Source: Candidatus Micrarchaeum sp.
GTDB taxonomy: Archaea; SpSt-1190; DYHY01
Direction: 5' to 3'
Length of the DNA: 47,415 nucleotides
NCBI GenBank assembly: GCA_020723935.1
Contig: DYHY01000003.1
Coordinates: forward strand, 1-47,415
In this document: piece after piece, positions 1 to 7,982 of the stretch
Layout: each line of letters opens with the position of its first letter
Numbering within the stretch: position 1 is the stretch's first letter
Notes under the pieces: model-generated
Seen by the model: the letters and a program-made list of their open reading frames with translations, nothing else
Told to the model about the DNA's origin: nothing
Databases searched by the model: none
Translations under genes and position numbers: made by a program

Positions 1-31
1 GAAGCCCTGCGCGACGAGCGCTAGCGAGGAG

Positions 32-115
32 TGCAGGGGGAGGGATTCGAACCCACGAAGGCACTAAGCCACAGGATCCTAAGTCCTGCCCCTTTGACCG
101 CTCGGGAACCCCTGC
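32..115 (-). tRNA. tRNA-Leu (anticodon UAG)
   Basis: Reverse complement GCAGGGGTTCCCGAGCGGTCAAAGGGGCAGGACTTAGGATCCTG...GGGTTCGAATCCC...CCCCTGCA: 7-bp acceptor stem, CAGGA-CTTAGGA-TCCTG anticodon arm, TTCGAAT T-loop, long variable arm (class II). Confidence 0.95.
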
Positions 116-173
116 ATCGCTCACCCTGGAACTCTGTCAGGCCCTTAATAAATTGCCGGCCGCGTCCGCCGTT

Positions 174-863
174 TCAGCGGAAGACGTCCAGCATCCCGGG
201 CGGGCGCTGGACCCTCTGCGCCTTGGCGACCAGCCGCTTGTCCAGGGTTCCTGCAGCCTCACTCTCCAGGAACCTCTTCATCGCCTCGAATGCCTTCGCC
301 CTGTGGCTCACACGCATCTTGTCGTCCTCTTTCATCTCGGCGAAGGTCTTTATCGCCCCGGCGGGCATGAAAATCGGATCCCAGCCCATGCCGTTCTCCC
401 CCCGCGGCGGGACTATCCAGCCCACGGCTTCGCCCTCGAAGATGTGGATCTCGTAGGGCGCCCCCCTCCTCCCCGGCTTCCTCAGGTACCCGACGACGGA
501 GACCGCCTTGGCGTCGTAGGACTTGCGCGACTCGGCCATGTTGTAGAGACCCTCGGCCCCGATCGACTGGATGAACCACTTGACCATCGGTCCGGGGAGG
601 TTGTTCATCGCCTTCATGCGCAGGGACGAGTCCTCGACCATGAGTTCGTCCTTTCCCGTACGCTTCATCGCCTCTACAAGCTTCTCCTCGACGATGCCGC
701 GCGCGTCCGTTCCCTGGAGCTCGGGAAGCTGGAACCTGAGGCCCTCGACCTCGCAAGAGTCCCCGAGGACGGACCTTGCGGCCTGGACCTTGCCCGGGTC
801 GGATGTGACTAGGAAGATCCTCCTTTTCCCCGCGCCCCCGGTCCCTGCCATCGTCTGGTCCAT
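174..863 (-). CDS. rdgB: Non-canonical purine NTP pyrophosphatase (RdgB/HAM1/Ham1p-like)
   Basis: IFLVTSDPGKVQAARSVLG, VEDSSLRMKAMNNLPGPMVKWF, GMGWDPIFMPAG, SHRAKAFEAMKRFL family motifs; start codon chosen as MDQTMAG. Confidence 0.9.
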   Translation of the reverse strand: MDQTMAGTGGAGKRRIFLVTSDPGKVQAARSVLGDSCEVEGLRFQLPELQGTDARGIVEEKLVEAMKRTGKDELMVEDSSLRMKAMNNLPGPMVKWFIQSIGAEGLYNMAESRKSYDAKAVSVVGYLRKPGRRGAPYEIHIFEGEAVGWIVPPRGENGMGWDPIFMPAGAIKTFAEMKEDDKMRVSHRAKAFEAMKRFLESEAAGTLDKRLVAKAQRVQRPPGMLDVFR

Positions 864-879
864 TTCGCTCTCCGTCGGC

Positions 880-1743
880 TTAAAGGCATTCCACGCTTTC
901 GTCCGAATCCTCGTCGCGCGGGTCGGGCCCGCACTCGAACTCCAGGGTGGCATGGCCTATTTTGTACTTTTCCATCAGGACTGCCCTTATCCGCGCCGAG
1001 ACGCCCTTTAGCTGCGAGAGCCGGCGGTCGGCGACGCGCACGTGCGCGGATAGAGCGACGCTCCCGCGGCCTATCGTCCAGACGTGGATGTGGTGGGCCG
1101 CCTCCACCCCCCCGACGGCCTCCATCGCCCCACGTATTTCGGAGGCACCCATCCCGCGGGGTATCGCCTCCATCACTATCTCGAGGCCCTCGAAAAGGAC
1201 GTCGGATGCGCCCTTGAGCACAATCAGGGAGACGGCGAGGGAGAGGACTGCGTCGGCCCAGGCGAAATGGAAGAGCGTGTGGATGACCCCTGCGAGGATC
1301 GCCGCACCCCCCGTCATGACGTCGTCGGCGAGGTGCCAGAACGCGGCGCGCACGTTGAGGCCCCCTCCCGTCGAGAGGCGCCACGCCGCGAAGCCGTTCA
1401 GCGCGATCGCCAGGGCGCCGACCGCGATGAGGATCCCCCCGTTCACCTCGTTCGGCGTCCCGGCCGAGAAGGCGGCGATCGCCCTGTAGGAGACGAAGGA
1501 AGCGCCGGCAATCAGAGCGATCGCGTTCAGTATCGCCGCGAGGACGGAGAGGCGCTTCAGGCCGTAGCTCATCTTCTCAGAGGGTGGCCCGCGCGAGCGT
1601 GTCTCCGCCGCGTAGGCGATCCCCATTGCGACGGCGTCCGAGAAGTCGTGGAAGCCCGCGGCGAGGAGCGTGCGCGAGCCGGAGAGGAAGGCGCCTATGA
1701 AATCGACCGCGGAGAGGACGAGGTTCAGCGCCAGGGCGGTCAT
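880..1743 (-). CDS. Cation diffusion facilitator (CDF) family transporter
   Basis: Multi-TM protein with SAVDFIGAFLSGSRTLLAAGFHDFSDAVAMG, AFWHLADDVMTGGAAILAGV and cytoplasmic domain HHIHVWTIGRGSVALSAHV; ORF extends to 1839 if an upstream start is used. Confidence 0.85.
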   Translation of the reverse strand: MTALALNLVLSAVDFIGAFLSGSRTLLAAGFHDFSDAVAMGIAYAAETRSRGPPSEKMSYGLKRLSVLAAILNAIALIAGASFVSYRAIAAFSAGTPNEVNGGILIAVGALAIALNGFAAWRLSTGGGLNVRAAFWHLADDVMTGGAAILAGVIHTLFHFAWADAVLSLAVSLIVLKGASDVLFEGLEIVMEAIPRGMGASEIRGAMEAVGGVEAAHHIHVWTIGRGSVALSAHVRVADRRLSQLKGVSARIRAVLMEKYKIGHATLEFECGPDPRDEDSDESVECL

Positions 1744-1864
1744 GAGCTCGCGCCCCCCCTCAATTTCTTTCGCGCCCGCGAAACAGCTGTGCCCGCGGCC
1801 CCCCGCGCCCGCTTCGGGGCCGTTCCCCGCCGTTTTCACTGATCGTCTCGCCAGAAGAGGGTGT

Positions 1865-2350
1865 TCACCTTATTTTTATCACGTCGCCCAGGGTCATCCC
1901 CATGTCTCCGGAGGAGGGGCCGGGCCGCCTCGCCGAGGATTTCTTCCCCTTGGGATCGTCCGGTCCCACGGATGAAAAGAGCCGCACGCCCAGGACCTTC
2001 TCAAGCTTCGTCGCCGCGGAAGCCGAAGGGATGAGGACGCCCTGCTCGATCTTCGTTATCACAGACTCGCGCTCCGTCGCCTTGGCCGCGAGCTCCTTCT
2101 GCGTGAGCCCCGCCTTCTCGCGGGCGGTTCGCACGATCCGCCCGAAATCCGGGACGATCTCGCGTCCGCCCTCCTCGGCGCCCATCAGCCTCGGCGCGGA
2201 GGAGGGCCTCCTGATATAGACGTCCCTCACCTGGGAGCCGAACCTGCCGCACTTGGCGCAGACGGAGAGGAAAACTCCCTCGACGGCGAACTTCCCTACG
2301 GCCGGATTGGCGCCGCATATCTCGCAGAGCTTGACGTTTCCTATGACCAT
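1865..2350 (-). CDS. Archaeal multiprotein bridging factor aMBF1 (zinc ribbon + HTH)
   Basis: CEICGANP...CAKCG zinc ribbon followed by IVRTAREKAGLTQKELAAKATERESVITKIEQG HTH_3. Confidence 0.88.
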   Translation of the reverse strand: MVIGNVKLCEICGANPAVGKFAVEGVFLSVCAKCGRFGSQVRDVYIRRPSSAPRLMGAEEGGREIVPDFGRIVRTAREKAGLTQKELAAKATERESVITKIEQGVLIPSASAATKLEKVLGVRLFSSVGPDDPKGKKSSARRPGPSSGDMGMTLGDVIKIR

Positions 2351-2522
2351 CGCAATCTCTATACCCCGCTACCTTCCTTGCGGGACCAGGGGCGGGATAA
2401 AAAGACTTTGCGCGCGAAAAGCCCTTCTTGCGGCCCTGGAAAAAGCTTAAAAATCGTGCTATGGGTGCCCGATTACCCGCAACAACTACCCCCGTGGCAA
2501 GGGACGTAGGAGGGAGAAAAAA

Positions 2523-3161
2523 ATGGACAAGAACACAGTTCTCGAAGCGATTAAGAAGGTCCGCGAGCAGTCCAAGAAGCGCAATTTCAAGCAGTCGGTG
2601 GACTTTGTCGTCAACCTCACGAACGTCGACATGAAGACGCTGAAGCTGGGCGATTCCGTCGAGCTTCCCGCCGGGCGCGGCAAGCCCGTCCACCTCGTCG
2701 TCATCGCCGACGGCGAGCCGTCGCTGCAGGCGAAGAAGTCGGGCGCAGACATCGTCGTGACCCGCAAGGAGATCTCCGGCTACGACAAGAAGAAGGTGAG
2801 GCAGCTTGCGGCCAAGACCGAATGGTTCATAGTCCAGGCCCCGCTCATGCAGCCCTTCGCTGCCACCTTCGGAGCAATCCTGGGGCCCCGCGGCAAGATG
2901 CCGTTCCCCAAGGACGTCCTCGGGCCGACGACGGACCCGACCGGGGCGATGAAGCGCCTCTCCGGAAGCACCCGCATCAGGGTCAAGGACAGGCCGATAG
3001 TGCACAGCTACGCCGGCACCGAGGAGATGACGGACGAAGAGCTCGCCGAAAACATCCTCGCCATCCACCACGCGATACTCTCGAAGCTGGAGAAGGGCAC
3101 GAACAGCCTCGGGTCGATGTTCATCAAGACTACAATGGGCGCGCCCGTGGAGGTCAAGTGA
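2523..3161 (+). CDS. rpl1: Ribosomal protein uL1 (L1)
   Basis: FKQSVDFVVNLTNVDMK, LGPRGKMPFP, first gene of the L1-L10-P1 order. Confidence 0.95.
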   Translation: MDKNTVLEAIKKVREQSKKRNFKQSVDFVVNLTNVDMKTLKLGDSVELPAGRGKPVHLVVIADGEPSLQAKKSGADIVVTRKEISGYDKKKVRQLAAKTEWFIVQAPLMQPFAATFGAILGPRGKMPFPKDVLGPTTDPTGAMKRLSGSTRIRVKDRPIVHSYAGTEEMTDEELAENILAIHHAILSKLEKGTNSLGSMFIKTTMGAPVEVK

Positions 3162-3162
3162 A

Positions 3163-4005
3163 ATGGCACGGATGAGCGAAGACCGCGTTTCGGAAGCGAA
3201 GAAGAAGAAGATTTCCCAGGCCGAGGAGCTCGCCGGGCGGATCTCGCAGAGCAGGTCCGTCGCGGTCGTCGACCTCAAGACGACGCCGGGCTCGCACATA
3301 TCGACGCTGAGGAAGGCGTTCTCGGGCGAGACCAGCATAGTCGTGAGGAAGAAGGCCGTCATTGAGCGCGCGGTCGCGAAGGCCGCCGAGAAGGAGCCCA
3401 CCCTTTCGGGCCTTGAGCAGTACGTGGCGAAGGCCCAGCCCGCGCTGATACTTTCGAGCGCGAGCCCCTTCAAGGTCCAGTCCACGATCGCCAAGGCCAA
3501 GGTCCCCGCGCGCGCCAAGACAGGCCGCGTCCCGGACAGGGACATCGTCGTCCCCGCCGGGGACACGGGCCTCCCGCCGGGACCCGCGATCGGCGACCTG
3601 CAGAAGATCAACCTCCCGGCCAAGATCCAGAAGGGAAAGATCGTCGTCGAGAAGGAGACCGTCGTCACGAAGGCGGGCGAGCCGGTGACCAAGGACGTCG
3701 CAGACGCGCTCATACGGCTGGGCCTCGAGCCCTTCGAGACGCAGATGAACGTCCTCGCCGCCTGGAACGGAGGCATCATCTACACAAGGGAAATCCTCGC
3801 CGTCGACGAGGCGCAGGTCTTCGGCAACTTCATGCAGGCACACTCCTGGGCATTCAACTTGGCCGTGGAGGTGGCATACACGACGCAGGATACAGTCGAG
3901 GCGCTTGTGAAGAAGGCGGCCTTGATAGCTGCGACGGTAGCCATCGAGACCAAGACGGTGCCGGGGGAGAATGTTTCGGCGGTCCTCACCGGGGCCGCGA
4001 AGTAG
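3163..4005 (+). CDS. rplP0: Ribosomal protein uL10 (acidic P0)
   Basis: Follows uL1; GTG/ATG-proximal [59 protein letters not shown]0 motif. Confidence 0.93.
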   Translation: MARMSEDRVSEAKKKKISQAEELAGRISQSRSVAVVDLKTTPGSHISTLRKAFSGETSIVVRKKAVIERAVAKAAEKEPTLSGLEQYVAKAQPALILSSASPFKVQSTIAKAKVPARAKTGRVPDRDIVVPAGDTGLPPGPAIGDLQKINLPAKIQKGKIVVEKETVVTKAGEPVTKDVADALIRLGLEPFETQMNVLAAWNGGIIYTREILAVDEAQVFGNFMQAHSWAFNLAVEVAYTTQDTVEALVKKAALIAATVAIETKTVPGENVSAVLTGAAK

Positions 4006-4040
4006 AGAGAAGAAGGACAAAGGAGGAAAAAAAGAACGAA

Positions 4041-4343
4041 ATGGAATACGTGTACGCTGCAATGCTCCTGCACAAGACGGGGCATAAGATTGACGAGGCG
4101 AGCATCAAGAAGGTGGTCTCCGCCGCGGGCGCAAGCCCCGACGAGGCCAAGGTCAAGGCGCTCGTCTCCGCCCTGGAAGGCGTCAACATCGACGAGGTGA
4201 TAAAGAAGGCGGCAGCCGCACCGGTTGCAGCCGCGCCTGCCGCTGCCGCGCCCGAGGCGAAGAAGGACGAGGGTCCATCTGACGCCGAAAAGGCGGCGCA
4301 GGACGAGGCCGCGTCGGCCGGTCTTGCCGCGCTCTTCGGTTAG
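4041..4343 (+). CDS. rpl12: Ribosomal protein P1 (L12 family)
   Basis: [30 protein letters not shown], Ala-rich hinge, acidic C-terminus ending GLAALFG. Confidence 0.95.
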   Translation: MEYVYAAMLLHKTGHKIDEASIKKVVSAAGASPDEAKVKALVSALEGVNIDEVIKKAAAAPVAAAPAAAAPEAKKDEGPSDAEKAAQDEAASAGLAALFG

Positions 4344-4357
4344 AAACAGAAAAACCC

Positions 4358-4404
4358 GAAACGGGGGCCGAAAGGCCCCCGGATTCTTTATTTATCCCCG
4401 TTTC
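4358..4404 (+). terminator. GNRA-capped hairpin after the ribosomal operon (putative terminator/3' processing element)
   Basis: GGGGGCC-GAAA-GGCCCCC (4363-4380); outer GAAACGGGG/CCCCGTTTC can alternatively pair; T-rich tract follows. Confidence 0.5.
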
Positions 4405-4540
4405 TCTTGACAGCCGGAATTTTCCTCAGTGAATCGCAGTTTCCGGACAAAACCCGGAATCCGAGGAAATCCATCCAGAAAGGCCCATTTTCCTCTCCGT
4501 TTTCGCGGAAGACCTTTTCATAGACCTTAACCTATCTGCC

Positions 4541-5902
4541 GTGACACAGGCTTTTATCCGAGAAACGCAGTATGTCTTGCGGGAGGAGGGAGACAGTTTG
4601 ACATTCAGAGGCGACGAAAGAATCAAGAACGCTGCCAAGCCGGGCGAGACGATTTTCAGATTTTCGGAGAATGCGGGTGACGGGCCGGCCGCGACGAGCC
4701 TTTGCTACGCCGTCGGTTCGGCGCTCCTCCCCTACACGATGCTCAATCGCGGAACGGGCACGATGCCGGAAGCCGTCACGTACAACGAGGCTTTGAACGC
4801 ATTCATAGTATCCCCGCACGTCCTCAGGGAGAAGGATTACGGCGTTCCCGCCGGCGCGCAGAATTACTGGGAGAGGACTGTCGAGATCGTTTCCGTCTTC
4901 TCGCTCACAGAGACTGACGAGCCGGACGAAAAGGCGTCCGCAGCACCGGCAAGCCCACCCTCTTCCAAGAAAACGAAGAAAGGGAAGAAAAACGGCAAGG
5001 GGGGTGAGAAGGGGAAGGGGCGCGCACCCCACTACGAGGCGCATGCGACGCTCGTCGCAACCCTGGCGGACGGCCCGGCGGGGGAGACGCACGAGTACAC
5101 CTTCCATTCTCCGCATTCCGCTGACGCGTTCCGCCCCAATGGGGCGCCGCGCGCCGACAGGTCGCAGAAGGGCGCAGGGCTTGTCAGGGATTTCACTTCC
5201 GAGGGCGCCGAGTACCTGACCGGCCTTGAAATGACGATCGTCGAATCGCCCAAGGGGGCCCTGCTCTACGGGGAGACGCCCTCCCCCGGAGGCTCGGGAA
5301 TGGGGATGATTCTCTATTCGGCCGACGTCGAAGGGGCGAAGCGCGCGATGGCGCTGAAGAGCGAGAGCGACTGGAAGAGCGGCCTGCGCAGGTTCGGCCT
5401 AGACTGGGCCGAGAGGCTCGAGATGTCCGCAGCGGCCCTGGGCGCCCACAAGGACAAGGGCGGGTCGTACGTCGTGCCCGTTCCGGACGAGATCTCCTAC
5501 GCATGCTCCCTGGACCCCGTGGCATACCCGGGCGTCTCGCGCGTCTTGGTGAGCGTCTTTCCTTCGGCGAAGAGGGATGCGGACGGGAAATACGGAAGGG
5601 CCGCCCTCACAATAACGCCAAAGAAGGGGTGGAGCGCAGGACCGGCGGACTGGAACGCGGTCAAGGCATGCATCGCCTCCTATGCAGACCCCGAAAGCAG
5701 GAAGACGGACTTCGAGCCGGAGGAAGGAAGGCTCCTTGCGAGCCAGTTCGGCTACGGGCAGGTGGCGGAAATATTCCTGGGGAAGGACGGCTCGGTGGGC
5801 ATCTCCGTCCCCCTGACGAGGCCCCTCTCGGACGCCGACAGGCTCTATGAGGACATCGGGCGCCTCGAGGAGCTAGGGCGCCTCGCGATGAAGGTGCTCT
5901 AG
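4541..5902 (+). CDS. Hypothetical protein with Lys/Ser-rich central linker
   Basis: 453-aa ORF; consistent GC3 coding pattern; low-complexity SKKTKKGKKNGKGGEKGKG insert; no family recognised. Confidence 0.7.
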   Translation: MTQAFIRETQYVLREEGDSLTFRGDERIKNAAKPGETIFRFSENAGDGPAATSLCYAVGSALLPYTMLNRGTGTMPEAVTYNEALNAFIVSPHVLREKDYGVPAGAQNYWERTVEIVSVFSLTETDEPDEKASAAPASPPSSKKTKKGKKNGKGGEKGKGRAPHYEAHATLVATLADGPAGETHEYTFHSPHSADAFRPNGAPRADRSQKGAGLVRDFTSEGAEYLTGLEMTIVESPKGALLYGETPSPGGSGMGMILYSADVEGAKRAMALKSESDWKSGLRRFGLDWAERLEMSAAALGAHKDKGGSYVVPVPDEISYACSLDPVAYPGVSRVLVSVFPSAKRDADGKYGRAALTITPKKGWSAGPADWNAVKACIASYADPESRKTDFEPEEGRLLASQFGYGQVAEIFLGKDGSVGISVPLTRPLSDADRLYEDIGRLEELGRLAMKVL

Positions 5903-5968
5903 GCCGCCGGGAGCCAATCAGGTTTTTAAGGCGGGTTTCCGGGCTCCTCCCTCAGCGAAAAAGCCAGG

Positions 5969-6937
5969 ATGGTCAAGCAGGAGGATCTTCCCAAAAGCAG
6001 CAGGCCCGCGCGCCAGCCGGCGCAAGAGCAGGCGAAAACCAATCCCGCTGCAAAGGCCGCCGCCGCAGCGGCCGCAGCACCGCCACATTCTTCGCAATCT
6101 GCGGACGGAGCATCCGCGGCGGAGAGAGACACGCGCGCCCTCTACGAAGATCTCCTCTCCGAGAAGGACAAGCGCGACGCTGCCAACCACGCGGTCAGGC
6201 AGGCGATAGACGACCTCAAGCTCCTGAAGGAGGAGCGCGACAGGGTGAACGCGGGCGTCGCCGAGGTCAAGGCCAAGAGGAACGCCGCGCGCGCGGAGGG
6301 GAAGAGGCTCCTTGAGGACGCAAAGAAGCTGCGCGACCTCCTCAAGGGCGTCACGGTGCCGAGGGGGTCAAGCGAAGCCCTCGCGAAGCTGTTCGAGCAC
6401 CTGGATTTCACCTATCAGACCAAGCCCATGCCCTTCGCGCAGGAGCGCCAGCTCGTGAAGAAGCTGGAGGAGCTGCGCGTCATAGTGCGCACCAAGCGCG
6501 CATTCGAGAAGAAGAACGAGAGCCTCTCCAACCTCTCCGGGAGCGTCGACTCCCTTTTCAGGGAATCCCGCGCGCTGCACGAGGACCTCCTCAAGAGGGC
6601 CGAGGACAGCGAGCGCGTCCACAACCTCGTGATAGGGAAGGCGCGCGAGATAGACGCGCTGAGGAGGAAGGCCGACGAGGCGCACGCGAAGGTGGTCGCC
6701 ATCTCCGCCGCCTTGGGGGACGCTAGGGTGGACGAGAACGAGGCGCGCGCCCGGGCGAGGGCCGAGGAGGTCCTCGCGCGCGAGACGGCCCTCCGCGAGA
6801 AGGCAAAGGAGATCAAGACGAAGATCTCGGGGAAGAAGAGCTTCAACCTGAGGGACCTGCAGGTCTTGGGGGCGGCGGGGGAGGAGATGAGCTTTGAGGA
6901 CGGAAAGGAAAAGGCCGCAGGCAAGAGGACGCCCTGA
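5969..6937 (+). CDS. Coiled-coil protein (archaeal COG1340-like)
   Basis: Long heptad-rich E/K/R sequence, LLSEKDKRDAANHAVRQAIDDLKLLKEERDRVNAGVAEVKAKRN; Pro/Ala-rich N-terminus. Confidence 0.75.
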   Translation: MVKQEDLPKSSRPARQPAQEQAKTNPAAKAAAAAAAAPPHSSQSADGASAAERDTRALYEDLLSEKDKRDAANHAVRQAIDDLKLLKEERDRVNAGVAEVKAKRNAARAEGKRLLEDAKKLRDLLKGVTVPRGSSEALAKLFEHLDFTYQTKPMPFAQERQLVKKLEELRVIVRTKRAFEKKNESLSNLSGSVDSLFRESRALHEDLLKRAEDSERVHNLVIGKAREIDALRRKADEAHAKVVAISAALGDARVDENEARARARAEEVLARETALREKAKEIKTKISGKKSFNLRDLQVLGAAGEEMSFEDGKEKAAGKRTP

Positions 6938-7583
6938 GTCCCCCCGGCGGTCGTCTTCGATTTCGACGGCCTGCTCGTCGACAGCGAGACAGTGTTCTTC
7001 TCTTCGTTCTCCAAAATGGTCCTCCAGAGGACCGACAGGCGCCTCGCGCCGTCGGATTCGAACGCCTTCCTTCGTGGGCAAGAGCGCGCACTCGAACATG
7101 ATCCTCCTCAACAGGAAATACGGGGCGAACTTCGGGTCGGAGAGGGAGCTGTGGGACTCCCTCATGGCGGAGTTCGACAGGAGGAAATCCCTCCTGAGGA
7201 TGCCCTACACCCTCGTCCGCTCGCTACACGGGAGGGGCGTGCCCCTCGCCGTCGCGTCCCCTTCCCTTCGCCCCTATGTGAGGAAGTTCCTGAAGGCCGC
7301 GGGCCTTTCGCGGTATTTCAGGGCCGTAGTCTGCGGCGACGACGTCTTGAGGAGGAAGCCGGACCCCGCGACATACCTCCTGGCTGTGAGGCGCCTGCGC
7401 GTGCGGCCCGAGGACTGCATCACCGTCGAGGATTCCGAGACCGAGGTGATCTCGGCCAAGCGCGCGGGGATGTTTGCCATCGCCGTGCCGAGCAGGTACA
7501 CGAAAAAGCAGGACTTTTCGCGGGCCGACGCGGTGCTGCCCTCCCCTAGGGAACTTATTTATTCGGAGAAATACGCCAAGTAG
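6938..7583 (+). pseudogene. HAD-superfamily hydrolase (beta-phosphoglucomutase-like), frameshifted and without recognisable start
   Basis: VVFDFDGLLVDSETVFFSSFSKMV in the 6992 frame, then SNMILLNRKYGANFGSERELW...VCGDDVLRRKPDPATYLLA...CITVEDSETEVISAKRAGM in the 6894 frame; shift near 7066-7075. Confidence 0.75.
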
Positions 7584-7587
7584 CCAT

Positions 7588-7887
7588 ATGGGGAACCTCG
7601 TGAACAAGGTGCAGCTCCCGGTCAAATGCTCTAAGTGCGGGAACAAGATGTTCCGCGCCCAGTACACCGAATTCGCCGACAAGCACATCCACTCCGTCGA
7701 CTACTGCCCGGAGTGCGACAAGGAGTTCGAATACAAGCTCATGCACGAGATAGACTCCGAGCGCCAGGCCAACCTCAGGAACAGGAACCTGATGACGGTG
7801 TTCTGGATAATCGCGATAATAGCGGTGATCCTCCTCGTCCTGAAGCTCCTCAACGTCCCCGTGAGCGTGCCGATTCTTCCCAGGTAG
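7588..7887 (+). CDS. Zinc-ribbon single-TM membrane protein
   Basis: CSKCGNKMFRAQ...VDYCPECDKEFEYKL then VFWIIAIIAVILLVLKLL TM helix. Confidence 0.75.
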   Translation: MGNLVNKVQLPVKCSKCGNKMFRAQYTEFADKHIHSVDYCPECDKEFEYKLMHEIDSERQANLRNRNLMTVFWIIAIIAVILLVLKLLNVPVSVPILPR

Positions 7888-7982
7888 GATAGGACACGGG
7901 GCTTCGCGAGCGGCGGCCCGAACAGCCCATCGAAGCCCCGGCCGACACATTTTTTAACCGCCCTTCCGGCTCCCTGCCTGCA

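Noticed and set aside
2001-3779. 592-aa minus-strand ORF across uL1/uL10
   Set aside because: Antisense to ribosomal protein genes; its last part merely overlaps aMBF1 out of frame.
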